42,750 bases of DNA from positions 1-42,750 of the forward strand of contig NZ_MBEW02000016.1 of NCBI RefSeq assembly GCF_001693775.2. The letters run 5' to 3'. A program made the position numbers and the translations under genes. How positions within the stretch are numbered: the first letter of the stretch is position 1; every line of letters begins with the position of its first letter. The stretch comes from Criibacterium bergeronii (GTDB taxonomy: Bacteria > Bacillota > Clostridia > Peptostreptococcales > Filifactoraceae). Of the stretch, positions 9,173 through 17,686 are shown piece after piece. The notes under the pieces were generated by a model. It was not told where the DNA came from. It saw only the letters and a program-made list of their open reading frames with translations, and ran no database searches.

Positions 9173-10312
9173 ATGATGGAATTTAACGAAACTAACGACA
9201 TGAGTGAAATGGAGAAATTACTCCAAGAAGAAGAAAACAACTATCAAGAAATCTACAAAGGCACAGTCATTGAAGGAAAAGTTTTAATTGAAAAAGACGA
9301 CGCTTTCTATGTAGACCTAAAATATAAAACTGACGGCGTATTACCAAAATCAGAAGTGTTTGATGATGAAAACATTAAAGTTGGTGATACTATCAAGGTT
9401 TATGTTACAAAGGTAGATAAAAACAACGGCGAAGTATTACTTTCAAAGAGAAGAGTAGACGAAATCAGCTCTTGGGAAGAAATCAAGAAAGGTGATATAA
9501 TCACTGTTACAGCATCTGATATCAACAACAAAGGTATCATTGCAGATTACAAATCAAGCATCAGAGGCTTTATACCTCTAGGTCATATCGAATTAAGATA
9601 CATCGGTACTGACATTGCTCAAGGTTACCTTGGCAAAGATTTTGAAGTAGAAGTATTAGACGTTGACCCTAAAAAGAGAAGATTGATACTTTCTAGAAAA
9701 GCTATACTTCAAAAAGCTCAAGAAGAAAAATTCAAAGAAATATCTGATAAGATTGAAGAGGGTAAAATATTTACAGGTATAATAAGAGACATCAAAGATT
9801 ACGGTCTATTTGTAGATATCGGTGGCATAGTTGGACTTGTTCACATCAGTGAAGTTTCTTATGACAGAAATATAAAAATTCATCAAGCCTTCCATATTGA
9901 TGATAAAATTCAAGTAAAAGTTATAAACTACGACCCTGAAGGCAACAATCGTCTTTCTCTTTCTATAAAAGCATTATCAGGTCACCCATGGGATGAATTC
10001 TCTAGTACCCACAATGTTGGCGATGTAGTGGAAGGCGAAGTTAAAAACATCAAAGATTACGGTGTATTTGTAAACTTAGCGCCAGTAGTTGATGGTTTTG
10101 TGCACATATCCAACTTATCTCAAGACTTTATCAAAAACCCTAAGGATATCCTAAAGGTTGGAGACAAAGTTGAAGTTAAGATAATCGGCATCAACCAAGA
10201 AGAAAAGAAAATTGAGCTTTCAATGTTGTTTGGCGAAAATGCTCCTGCCGAAGATGGCGAGCAAAAACCTGCCGAAGCTGAAGATGCTAAACAGGAAGAT
10301 ACTGAAAACTAA
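9173..10312 (+). CDS. rpsA: 30S ribosomal protein S1 homologue (four S1 domains)
   Basis: RNA-binding protein with four consecutive S1 OB-fold repeats at about residues 20-85, 100-165, 185-255 and 270-340. Repeats 3 and 4 show the canonical pattern, e.g. DYGLFVDIGGIVGLVHISE and DYGVFVNLAPVVDGFVHIS, and are the most conserved; repeats 1 and 2 are more divergent. The 379-residue product ends in an acidic tail (EDGEQKPAEAEDAKQEDTEN). I choose ATG 9173 (MMEFNETN) rather than an earlier in-frame ATG at 9131, because AAGGAG at 9158-9163 is well placed for 9173 and nothing precedes 9131. Firmicute S1 homologues aid translation of structured mRNAs and are shorter than the six-domain proteobacterial S1. 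Confidence 0.92.
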   Translation: MMEFNETNDMSEMEKLLQEEENNYQEIYKGTVIEGKVLIEKDDAFYVDLKYKTDGVLPKSEVFDDENIKVGDTIKVYVTKVDKNNGEVLLSKRRVDEISSWEEIKKGDIITVTASDINNKGIIADYKSSIRGFIPLGHIELRYIGTDIAQGYLGKDFEVEVLDVDPKKRRLILSRKAILQKAQEEKFKEISDKIEEGKIFTGIIRDIKDYGLFVDIGGIVGLVHISEVSYDRNIKIHQAFHIDDKIQVKVINYDPEGNNRLSLSIKALSGHPWDEFSSTHNVGDVVEGEVKNIKDYGVFVNLAPVVDGFVHISNLSQDFIKNPKDILKVGDKVEVKIIGINQEEKKIELSMLFGENAPAEDGEQKPAEAEDAKQEDTEN

Positions 10313-10357
10313 TATATACAAATAATATTATTATTTGCTTGATATAAGGAGATAGAC

Positions 10358-11152
10358 GTGGCTGACGATTACGAATTATTCAAGGAAAAAACCTTTAAAA
10401 AGACTGGTATTAACCTTTCTTCTTATAAAGAAAAACAAATGAAAAGACGTATTTTTTCTTTAGCAAATAGAAATGGGTATAACGACTTTTTAAGCTACTT
10501 CGACCTTATAGATAAGGATAAGGACAAATTCAATGAATTTATTAATTTTCTAACTATAAACGTTTCGGAATTCTACAGAAATCCTGAACAATGGAAAATC
10601 GTCGAAGAAAAATTATTCCCTGCTCTATTAAAAAAGACTTCCTCCATTAAGATATGGAGTGCAGCTTGCTCCACTGGTGAAGAGCCTTATACCATGGTAA
10701 TGATATTATCAGGTTTAATGGATTTAAACAAAATCTCTATTGAGGCTACTGATATAGACGATGGTGCTATGGCTAAGGCTAAGGAGGGAATATATAACCT
10801 TAACAGTCTTAAAAATGTGCCCCCACAGTACAAAGAAAAATATTTTACCAAATTAGGTCCAAACAGTTTCCAAATTTCTGATAAAATTAGAAACAGAGTA
10901 AACTTCAAGAAACATAACTTACTCAAAGACCCATATATATCAAATTGTGATTTGATAGTTTGCCGAAACGTAATGATTTATTTTACGGATGAGGCAAAGG
11001 ATGAAATATATCAAAAATTTTCTAACTCTTTAAAGCCTGATGGAGTTTTATTTGTTGGTGCTACTGAACAGATTATTACTCCTGCCAACTTTGGACTAAA
11101 GAGTTTAAGAACTTTTTTCTACGGAAAAGAGAATAATACTTTAGCACTTTAA
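10358..11152 (+). CDS. cheR: Chemotaxis protein methyltransferase CheR
   Basis: SAM-dependent enzyme that methylates glutamates on chemoreceptors for adaptation. The N-terminal helical domain (about 1-75) contains GINLSSYKEKQMKRRI; the C-terminal Rossmann domain has the SAM motif IWSAACSTGEEPYTMVM near residue 100, and CRNVMIYF near residue 205, a CheR hallmark. There is no receptor-docking pentapeptide-binding extension. The start codon is GTG at 10358, after AAGGAG at 10347-10352. It lies 45 bases after rpsA, probably in the same transcript, away from any che operon. It could serve all four chemoreceptors in this window. Confidence 0.93.
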   Translation: MADDYELFKEKTFKKTGINLSSYKEKQMKRRIFSLANRNGYNDFLSYFDLIDKDKDKFNEFINFLTINVSEFYRNPEQWKIVEEKLFPALLKKTSSIKIWSAACSTGEEPYTMVMILSGLMDLNKISIEATDIDDGAMAKAKEGIYNLNSLKNVPPQYKEKYFTKLGPNSFQISDKIRNRVNFKKHNLLKDPYISNCDLIVCRNVMIYFTDEAKDEIYQKFSNSLKPDGVLFVGATEQIITPANFGLKSLRTFFYGKENNTLAL

Positions 11153-11159
11153 CTATTTC

Positions 11160-11202
11160 GAGCACTCAGTCAATCCTTTATTAGATTATATACTGAGTGC
11201 TC
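11160..11202 (+). terminator. Hairpin after cheR
   Basis: GAGCACTCAGT at 11160-11170 is complemented perfectly by ACTGAGTGCTC at 11192-11202, a strong 11-base stem with a 21-base loop. The tail (TATTAATAATATTT) is not a pure T-run, so termination may be partial. Confidence 0.65.
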
Positions 11203-11254
11203 TATTAATAATATTTACTATTTTAATTACATTTATTAAGGAGAAAATTTATTT

Positions 11255-12646
11255 ATGTCTGACTTGGATATTCCCGCCCCTTGGTTACAGGTAGTATTAC
11301 TTTTTGTAATTCTTATTATTTATGCTTTTTGTTCAGCTATTGAAGTATCAGTGATGTATATCAAGAAAATTAGCGGAAATAACATTCATAATAATGAAAC
11401 CAATCCCAAGATAAACAAAATTATAGCAAATGCTTACTACTTAAAAGCGTTGCAATTTTTAAAAGTGTTGATAATAATTTTTGCAAGCTTTGACATCTCA
11501 CTGTACATCATGCCATATTTTTTTCAGGGACTATATAGCAACTTAGAAATTTCAAATTTAACAGCCATACTAAAATTTTCTCAGTTTTTAATATCATTTT
11601 TATTCACCTTTTTACTTATTACATTTTGTGACAGCATACCTAAAAAATTAGCTATGATTGCAAAAGAAAAATCTAACTACTTAAAGTATAGATTTATCAA
11701 TTCACTAGCTTGGCTTTTGATACCGACTATAAGACTCATAAATGGCATAACGGACTTTGTAATGAGCTTTTCCAAGGTTGACGCAAAAGCTTTGGAAGAA
11801 AAAGTATCAGAGGAAGAGATAAAAGCCTTGGTCGAAACTGCCAGCGAAAAAGGTGTATTCAATGATTTAGAAAAAAATGTAATAAATTCTATATTTTTGT
11901 TCAATGAAATCACAGCAAAAGATATTATGGTATCCAGAAAAGATACATATAAAATTGACATAGATGACCCACTTAAAAGCTATCTTGACGAAGCAATTGC
12001 TACAAATTACTCTAGAATACCGGTATACAAGGACGAAATAGATAATATAATAGGCATATTAAATATGAAAAGCGTCCTTGCAGCCGCAAAAAGAGTTGGC
12101 TTTGAAAATATAGATATTAAATCATTACTACAAGCACCCTACTTTGTACCTGAAATGAAAAGCCTTGACGAGCTATTTAGCGAAATGCAAAGCAAAAGAA
12201 ATCACATGGCAATATTAGTAGACGAATACGGCGGCTTTTCGGGTATAGTTACCATAGAGGACTTGATAGAAGAAATAATGGGCGACATCATCGATGAAAC
12301 TGATGATGATGAAGAAATAGAAATAAAACAGCTCACAGAAAATAGCTATAGAGTATTAGGCAAAACAGAGCTTAGAACGCTCAACAAAGAGCTAGATACA
12401 GATTTAGAAAGCGAAAATTGTGACACAATATCCGCCCTACTCATAGAGTCGCTGGGCTATATCCCTACCAAGACACAAAAACCTACAGTTAATATTGGCA
12501 ATCTTTCATTCCATGTAGATGTGGCAGAGGATAATAGAATAAAAAAACTTACCCTTACTATCTTCCCTAAGCAAGACGAAGAACAAACCAATTCATATTC
12601 TCTTGACATGACCAACGAAAATACAAATTCACAAAATTTTAAATGA
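11255..12646 (+). CDS. CNNM/CorC (HlyC/CorC) family transporter
   Basis: Membrane protein of the DUF21-CBS-CorC_HlyC family, implicated in divalent cation (Mg2+) export or homeostasis. The N-terminal DUF21 membrane domain has about four hydrophobic segments (about 8-30, 60-85, 105-130, 143-165). It is followed by EEEIKALVETASEKGVFN and a CBS pair (about 200-325, with DIMVSRKDTYKID and YSRIPVYKDEIDNIIGIL). The conserved HMAILVDEYGGFSGIVTIED stretch closes the second CBS. The C-terminal CorC_HlyC domain ends near residue 440, with an Asn/Ser-rich tail. AAGGAG at 11239-11244 supports the ATG at 11255. It stands alone between two hairpins. Confidence 0.9.
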   Translation: MSDLDIPAPWLQVVLLFVILIIYAFCSAIEVSVMYIKKISGNNIHNNETNPKINKIIANAYYLKALQFLKVLIIIFASFDISLYIMPYFFQGLYSNLEISNLTAILKFSQFLISFLFTFLLITFCDSIPKKLAMIAKEKSNYLKYRFINSLAWLLIPTIRLINGITDFVMSFSKVDAKALEEKVSEEEIKALVETASEKGVFNDLEKNVINSIFLFNEITAKDIMVSRKDTYKIDIDDPLKSYLDEAIATNYSRIPVYKDEIDNIIGILNMKSVLAAAKRVGFENIDIKSLLQAPYFVPEMKSLDELFSEMQSKRNHMAILVDEYGGFSGIVTIEDLIEEIMGDIIDETDDDEEIEIKQLTENSYRVLGKTELRTLNKELDTDLESENCDTISALLIESLGYIPTKTQKPTVNIGNLSFHVDVAEDNRIKKLTLTIFPKQDEEQTNSYSLDMTNENTNSQNFK

Positions 12647-12694
12647 ATTGATGATGTATATTTAAATATACAATAAAAATGTAAATTCAAATTT

Positions 12695-12728
12695 GAGCCT
12701 TTTCTTTAATAAGATAGGCTCTTTTTTT
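12695..12728 (+). terminator. Terminator after the CNNM gene
   Basis: GAGCCT (12695-12700) pairs with AGGCTC (12716-12721) and is followed by seven Ts. It is a short stem with a good T-run. Confidence 0.7.
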
Positions 12729-12819
12729 GCTATTAAATAAATTTAGTTATTAAATTTATTATAAAAATTACTAATCTTGATTTAATTTAAAATATAAGGG
12801 TAAATAAAAAATATAAAAA

Positions 12820-12846
12820 TTATCACTCTTTACACTTGACTGCTAA
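12820..12846 (+). promoter_or_regulatory. CIRCE-like HrcA operator upstream of clpB
   Basis: TTATCACTC (12820-12828), a 9-base spacer, then GACTGCTAA (12838-12846). The CIRCE consensus is TTAGCACTC-N9-GAGTGCTAA, so each half has one mismatch and the spacing is exact. It overlaps the putative -35, which suits repression. This predicts HrcA control of clpB; many Firmicutes use CtsR instead, and no CtsR heptad pair is seen. HrcA itself is not in the window. Confidence 0.6.
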
Positions 12847-12863
12847 CAAAATAGTGCTATAAT
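12836..12863 (+). promoter_or_regulatory. Sigma-A-like promoter of clpB
   Basis: TTGACT at 12836-12841 and TATAAT at 12858-12863 have a 16-base spacer. The start codon is 80 bases downstream. The -35 lies inside the CIRCE-like operator. Confidence 0.7.
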
Positions 12864-12942
12864 AATATTATAGTTAATTTATAGAAATAATATAACATTA
12901 ATTAGAAAAACCAACATTAACTCACGATTAAAGGAGGTTAAT

Positions 12943-15531
12943 ATGAATACAGATAATTACACACAAAAAACTACAGAGGCAATTATTGCAGCTCAGGACT
13001 TGGCACTAAATATGTCTCACCAAGAGGTTGACAGCCTGCATATGCTGATGGCATTACTCACACAAGAAGATGGTATTATACCAAAATTACTTGAGCTTAT
13101 GAATATTAAGCTTGGCTCATTTATGGCAGATACAAAAGCAGAGCTTGATAAACTGCCTAAGGTTTCAGGCAGCTCGGTAAGCAACGTCTATGCCTCTAGA
13201 AGATTTAGCCAAATGCTAAATAATGCAAAAAAACAAGCTGAAAGTTTTAAGGACGAATATTTATCAGTAGAACATTTATTTTTAGCTATGTTTGAAGAAA
13301 AAAATACTCCAGTTGCGAATCTGTTTAAAAAATATAACATCACCAAACAAGATTTCATGGAAAAACTTACATCTGTAAGAGGTAACCAAAGAGTAACATC
13401 TGAAAATCCGGAGGATACCTACAACGCACTTAAAAAATATGGACGTGACTTAGTTGAGCTTGCACGCTTGGGCAAGATTGACCCGGTTATAGGCAGAGAA
13501 GAAGAAATAAGACGTGCTATAAGGATATTGTCAAGACGTACAAAAAATAACCCAGTCCTAATCGGTGAACCGGGTGTAGGTAAGACAGCCGTAGTTGAAG
13601 GTCTTGCCATGCGTATAGTAAAAAATGACGTACCTGACTCATTAAAAAATAAGACTATTTTTGCACTGGATATGGGTTCACTTATCGCCGGTGCGAAATA
13701 TAGAGGTGAATTTGAAGAAAGATTAAAAGCCATATTAAACGAAGTGTCAAAATCCGATGGCAGAATAATTCTTTTCATCGATGAATTACACACAATAGTT
13801 GGAGCTGGTAAGACAGAAGGCTCTATGGATGCAGGTAACCTATTAAAACCAATGCTAGCTAGAGGTGAATTACACTGCATAGGTGCAACTACAATCGAAG
13901 AATATAGAAAATATATCGAAAAAGACGCAGCCCTAGAAAGAAGATTTCAGCCAATAATGGTTGACGAGCCTAGCGTAGAAGATACTATATCAATCCTTAG
14001 AGGAATAAAAGAAAAATTTGAAGTCCATCATGGTGTAAGGATATCAGACTCTGCAATAATCGCATCCGCTGTCCTTTCTAACAAATATCTAAATGACAGA
14101 TTTTTACCTGACAAAGCCATTGACCTAATGGACGAGGCAGCCGCAATGATAAAAACTCAGATAGACTCACTCCCAACAGACATCGATGATATAGGACGTA
14201 AAATAATGCAATTAGAAATAGAAAAAGAGGCTCTTAAAAAAGAAACCGATACAAAATCCATTGCAAGGCTTGCTGATTTGGAAAAAGAGCTTTCCACCTT
14301 AAATGAAGAATACAAAGAGAAAAAAGCCAACTGGGATATCGAAAGAAACTCAGTAGACGAAATAAAAAATGTCAAAGAACAAATAGACGATGTAAAAAGA
14401 CAGATGGAAATAGCCGAAAGAAACTATGACCTTGAAACATTGTCTAGATTAAAATATGGCAAAATGACAGAGCTTGAAAAAAAATTGGAAGAATTGACAA
14501 AAATCCAAGAAAATAAAAAAGACAACGCCCTACTAAAACAAGAAGTAACACAAGAAGAAATTGCTCAGATAGTTTCACAATGGACAGGCATACCTGTAAG
14601 TAAATTAGTAGAGTCTCAAAGAGATAAACTGCTCAGCCTTGATAAAATACTTCACGAAAGAGTAATAGGACAAGACGAGGCAGTAGAGGCCGTAGCAAAT
14701 AGCATCTTGCGTGCAAGGTCAGGACTGAAAGACCCTAACAAACCTATCGGCTCATTTATCTTCCTTGGTCCAACAGGAGTAGGTAAAACTCAGCTTGCAA
14801 AGACATTAGCTGAAACACTATTTGACAACGAAAAAAATATCGTTCGTATAGATATGTCCGAATATCAGGAAAAACATACCGTATCAAGACTTATAGGAGC
14901 ACCTCCAGGATATGTAGGCTACGATGAAGGCGGACAACTTACCGAGGCAGTAAGAAGAAAACCATACAGCATAGTGCTTTTTGACGAAATAGAAAAAGCT
15001 CACCCTGAAGTATTTAATACCCTATTACAATTACTTGATGATGGCAGATTAACTGACTCAAAAGGCAAAACTGTAAACTTCAAAGATACAGTAATAATAA
15101 TGACCTCAAACATAGGCTCAGATATACTGCTTAACTGTGTAAAACAAAACTCAAAAGTAACTCAGGCAGCCAAAGAACAAGTAGAACAGATTATGAAACG
15201 TTCATTTAAACCTGAATTCTTAAACAGGATAGACGATATAATAATGTTTAACCCTCTTACCAAAGAACAGTTATCCGGCATAATAGACCTATTGTTTAAA
15301 GAAATCCAAGAAAGACTTCAAGACAGACAAATCACTATAAACATGACCGATGCTACTAAACAATTTATAGCAGACGAAAGCTATGAACCTGAGCTAGGAG
15401 CTAGACCAGTAAAAAGATATCTGCAAAGAAATATCGAAACCCTAATCGGTAAAGAAATAATCAAAGGGACTATCACTGACGGCTCAAACGTAAATCTTGA
15501 CGTAAAAGATGGCAAAATAGTAATAGCATAA
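12943..15531 (+). CDS. clpB: ATP-dependent disaggregase ClpB
   Basis: Hexameric Hsp100 chaperone that threads aggregated proteins, working with DnaK. The 862 residues follow the family layout: Clp-N repeats (about 1-145), NBD1 with Walker A GEPGVGKT and Walker [10 protein letters not shown], a coiled-coil middle domain (about 400-525), NBD2 with GPTGVGKT and [11 protein letters not shown], and the C-terminal D2-small domain with [14 protein letters not shown]. The middle domain separates it from ClpC/ClpA. AAGGAGG at 12931-12937 sets the start. It is monocistronic, with a CIRCE-like operator before it and a strong terminator after it, consistent with heat-shock control. Confidence 0.96.
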   Translation: MNTDNYTQKTTEAIIAAQDLALNMSHQEVDSLHMLMALLTQEDGIIPKLLELMNIKLGSFMADTKAELDKLPKVSGSSVSNVYASRRFSQMLNNAKKQAESFKDEYLSVEHLFLAMFEEKNTPVANLFKKYNITKQDFMEKLTSVRGNQRVTSENPEDTYNALKKYGRDLVELARLGKIDPVIGREEEIRRAIRILSRRTKNNPVLIGEPGVGKTAVVEGLAMRIVKNDVPDSLKNKTIFALDMGSLIAGAKYRGEFEERLKAILNEVSKSDGRIILFIDELHTIVGAGKTEGSMDAGNLLKPMLARGELHCIGATTIEEYRKYIEKDAALERRFQPIMVDEPSVEDTISILRGIKEKFEVHHGVRISDSAIIASAVLSNKYLNDRFLPDKAIDLMDEAAAMIKTQIDSLPTDIDDIGRKIMQLEIEKEALKKETDTKSIARLADLEKELSTLNEEYKEKKANWDIERNSVDEIKNVKEQIDDVKRQMEIAERNYDLETLSRLKYGKMTELEKKLEELTKIQENKKDNALLKQEVTQEEIAQIVSQWTGIPVSKLVESQRDKLLSLDKILHERVIGQDEAVEAVANSILRARSGLKDPNKPIGSFIFLGPTGVGKTQLAKTLAETLFDNEKNIVRIDMSEYQEKHTVSRLIGAPPGYVGYDEGGQLTEAVRRKPYSIVLFDEIEKAHPEVFNTLLQLLDDGRLTDSKGKTVNFKDTVIIMTSNIGSDILLNCVKQNSKVTQAAKEQVEQIMKRSFKPEFLNRIDDIIMFNPLTKEQLSGIIDLLFKEIQERLQDRQITINMTDATKQFIADESYEPELGARPVKRYLQRNIETLIGKEIIKGTITDGSNVNLDVKDGKIVIA

Positions 15532-15543
15532 TGTTCCCCCTGC

Positions 15544-15582
15544 AAAAAATCCTAATCATTTAAAAATGATTAGGATTTTTTA
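15544..15582 (+). terminator. Terminator after clpB
   Basis: A 12-base perfect stem ATCCTAATCATT (15549-15560) / AATGATTAGGAT (15565-15576) is flanked by A-run and T-run, so it could act on both strands. Confidence 0.85.
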
Positions 15583-15624
15583 TTATATAATTTATTAAAT
15601 TTCAAAATATACTCAAAACTTTAT

Positions 15625-15799
15625 TTAAAATTTATCTTTCAATTTATAAACTATAAACTTACCTAGAGTATAGCACAAAAATATTATGATACAAGATTTA
15701 ATATTATTACCAATATAGCTTGTTCTAGTAAAATAATTTAACAAACCAAATACAAACAAATAACGTGCCTAGACCTATGAAATAATCTTTGTTAAACAT
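15625..15799 (-). pseudogene. Small two-helix membrane peptide gene, frameshifted
   Basis: On the minus strand an ATG at 15799 follows AGAGGTGAT and encodes a 24-residue hydrophobic peptide (MFNKDYFIGLGTLFVCIWFV) ending at TAG 15727-15725. Removing one T in the TTTT run just before this stop opens the frame to 15625 and gives a second hydrophobic helix (IKSCIIIFLCYTLGKFIVY) and a basic end, about 57 residues in total. A promoter (TTGACA, 17 bases, TAATAT) lies upstream near 15820-15850. Either the short peptide or the restored two-helix form could be the real product. No family is recognised. Confidence 0.4.
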
Positions 15800-15921
15800 A
15801 ATATCACCTCTTTATACAACTATATTAGTATAAGTATTCAAATTTGTCAATCAACTTGACTGCGTTATTATCCTTTCGCATTTATTTTTGATATAATATA
15901 TTTATAAAAACTTATAAAAAA

Positions 15922-15950
15922 TGCAACCTTTTATATATCTCACACGTCTA
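15922..15950 (+). promoter_or_regulatory. ECF-type autoregulatory promoter
   Basis: TGCAACC at 15922-15928, a 16-base spacer, then CGTCTA at 15945-15950. This matches the AAC / CGTC pattern recognised by SigV/SigW/SigM-type ECF factors and lies 21 bases before the ECF gene start. An extended -10 (TGATATAAT, near 15890-15898) upstream may provide basal sigma-A transcription. Confidence 0.75.
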
Positions 15951-15970
15951 ATGTGTAAAAGGAGGTTACG

Positions 15971-16441
15971 ATGAATAAAAATGAACTATTTAAAAAGTTG
16001 ATGCAAAACAGAGAAAAAGATTTATACAAAATCGCATATTCATATATGAAAAATGAAAATGACGCTATGGACGTAGTTCAAGATACACTTTTAAAAGGCT
16101 TAGAAAAATTTGATTATCTTGAAAAAAAGGAATATTTTGACACTTGGATTATAAGAATTTTGATAAACACCTGCAAAGATACTCTTAAAAAAAGAAAAAT
16201 GAATTTAACTATCGATGACCAAGACTTTACACTCACCTTACAAGAAAAAGACACAGAGGGTGTAATTGATTTAATAAAAACATTGGACTTACTAAATGAC
16301 GAAGAAAGGGAGCTAATAAACCTAAAGTATTTTCAAAATAAAAAGCTCAGCGAAATTTCTGAAATTAAAGGCGTGAAAATAGGCACTGTAAAAAGCAGAT
16401 TAAGTAGAACATTGGATAAATTAAAAGAAAATTTAGCTTAA
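15971..16441 (+). CDS. ECF RNA polymerase sigma factor (SigV/SigW-like)
   Basis: A 156-residue group 4 sigma factor. The sigma-2 region (about 8-75) contains the DAMDVVQDTLLKGLEKF core-binding helix and FDTWIIRILINTCKDTLKKRK for -10 recognition. Sigma-4 (about 100-155) ends with a helix-turn-helix around KKLSEISEIKGVKIGTVKSR. Regions 1.1 and 3 are absent, as expected. AAGGAGG at 15959-15965 sets the start. It is followed 13 bases later by a membrane-bound DUF4179 protein, the usual anti-sigma partner, and preceded by a promoter of the class such factors read, implying positive autoregulation in response to an envelope signal. Confidence 0.92.
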   Translation: MNKNELFKKLMQNREKDLYKIAYSYMKNENDAMDVVQDTLLKGLEKFDYLEKKEYFDTWIIRILINTCKDTLKKRKMNLTIDDQDFTLTLQEKDTEGVIDLIKTLDLLNDEERELINLKYFQNKKLSEISEIKGVKIGTVKSRLSRTLDKLKENLA

Positions 16442-16454
16442 ATAGGAGGAAGAT

Positions 16455-17483
16455 ATGAATATAAATGATTTAGATAAAATAAAAGTGCCAAAAAATTTTG
16501 ATGAAAGGATTAATAAAATATACAAAAAAAATAGCAAACCACATTATATAAGAAATGTGATTGCCGCATCATTTTTGATATTTCTAGCAGGATTTACAGT
16601 GCCTGGCTATACAAGGGATATGCCGATATACTCAAATATTTTTACAATGCTGGGCATGGAAAAATACCAAGACAGCAGTGAATTAATACTTATGACCAAA
16701 AAGGACAAGGGGATAAAAATTACTTTATCAGATGTGATATTATCAAACAATGTTTTGTCATACACTTATATTATCGAAACTGATAAAGACATCGACTTAG
16801 GAAAAAACGTCAGCACATTTATGGGTATAGACCATATATCATGGTTAAAATATGGTATAACAGGCTTAGGCGGCAGCTCCCATGTAGAGCAAAAAAGTCC
16901 TACCACTTATGTTGGTGTGGACGAACAAACCTTGACATTTAATGGTGAAACGCCCGAACAAATGAATTTAATCATAAAGGCTGATAGAATTGAAAGTTTC
17001 AATAAAGATTACCAAAAAAATATAGAAATAAAAGGAAATTGGACATTCCCAGTAAAAGTCACAAAACTTGCTGCAAATGTCATTAAACCTAAAGATGTAT
17101 TTGAAAAAGACGGAGTATTTGCAAAAGTTAATAATATAAGCGTGGACAGCTCAGTTACTAATATTCAAGTTGACACTTGGAATAAATTAGGCTTAGTAAA
17201 CTATGTATATGACGTACAAAATGTAAAATTGACTGATGAAAATGGCAATTCGTATGATGTTAAAGGTGGAGGCATCAGCTCTGACGATAAAAGCAGCAAA
17301 AGCTACTTTCAAACAAAAGTCTTGGAAAAAGGTATGAAATATAAATTTCAATTTGACTTGATAATGGTTGAATATATGGGTTTTAATGAAAACAACATCA
17401 AAGAAAAAATCCAAGGCTATGGTACAGAGGCTTACAATAACGCCAAGAAAAAAATACAAGTTGAAATACCGTTTGAATATTAA
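16455..17483 (+). CDS. DUF4179 membrane protein, probable anti-sigma factor
   Basis: Single-pass membrane protein of 342 residues. A short cytoplasmic N-terminus (about 1-30, with KIKVPKNFDERINKIYKK) probably binds the sigma factor. It is followed by one TM helix (about 33-50) and a DUF4179 extracytoplasmic domain (about 60-150, with GMEKYQDSSELILMTKKDKG and ITLSDVILSNNVLSYTY). A second beta-rich region runs to the end. GGAGG at 16444-16448 and a 13-base gap to the sigma gene support co-transcription and translational coupling. The DUF4179/ECF pairing is common in Firmicutes; the inducing signal is unknown. No Cys-His zinc anti-sigma motif is present. Confidence 0.87.
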   Translation: MNINDLDKIKVPKNFDERINKIYKKNSKPHYIRNVIAASFLIFLAGFTVPGYTRDMPIYSNIFTMLGMEKYQDSSELILMTKKDKGIKITLSDVILSNNVLSYTYIIETDKDIDLGKNVSTFMGIDHISWLKYGITGLGGSSHVEQKSPTTYVGVDEQTLTFNGETPEQMNLIIKADRIESFNKDYQKNIEIKGNWTFPVKVTKLAANVIKPKDVFEKDGVFAKVNNISVDSSVTNIQVDTWNKLGLVNYVYDVQNVKLTDENGNSYDVKGGGISSDDKSSKSYFQTKVLEKGMKYKFQFDLIMVEYMGFNENNIKEKIQGYGTEAYNNAKKKIQVEIPFEY

Positions 17484-17514
17484 GCATAAAACAAAACTTT
17501 ATTAAAGCATCAAT

Positions 17515-17597
17515 AAAGGCTCAAATATGTTCATCAAAGGGAAATGCTAGTATCGCCGAAAGCGAAAAATACCCTAAGATAAATATATTGAGCCTTT
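17515..17597 (+). terminator. Nested-hairpin structured element between convergent genes
   Basis: An outer 10-base perfect stem AAAGGCTCAA (17515-17524) / TTGAGCCTTT (17588-17597) encloses GGG…CCC and an inner TCGC-CGAAA-GCGA hairpin (17552-17564). It lies 31 bases after the anti-sigma gene and 89 bases beyond the end of the convergent diguanylate cyclase gene. A T-rich tail follows on +, so termination is the simplest role. It resembles, in order and partly in sequence, the element at 27575-27647 read on the minus strand. Confidence 0.6.
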
Positions 17598-17686
17598 TAT
17601 AATAGCTTTTATTAAATAAACTTTAACGCTTATTGCTACTAAACCTCTAAAATAAAACTAAACTGCTCTTTATTTTTCTAGCAGCT

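Noticed and set aside
13419-13880. 153-codon open frame opposite clpB
   Set aside because: Antisense shadow of a strongly conserved gene, without RBS or homology-like pattern.
17515-17597. Lysine riboswitch (AAAGGG … TCGCCGAAAG resembles part of its core)
   Set aside because: Only a short stretch is similar. The GAGGTGC-type 5' part and the roughly 170-base five-helix architecture are missing, and the element lies 3' of genes rather than before one.
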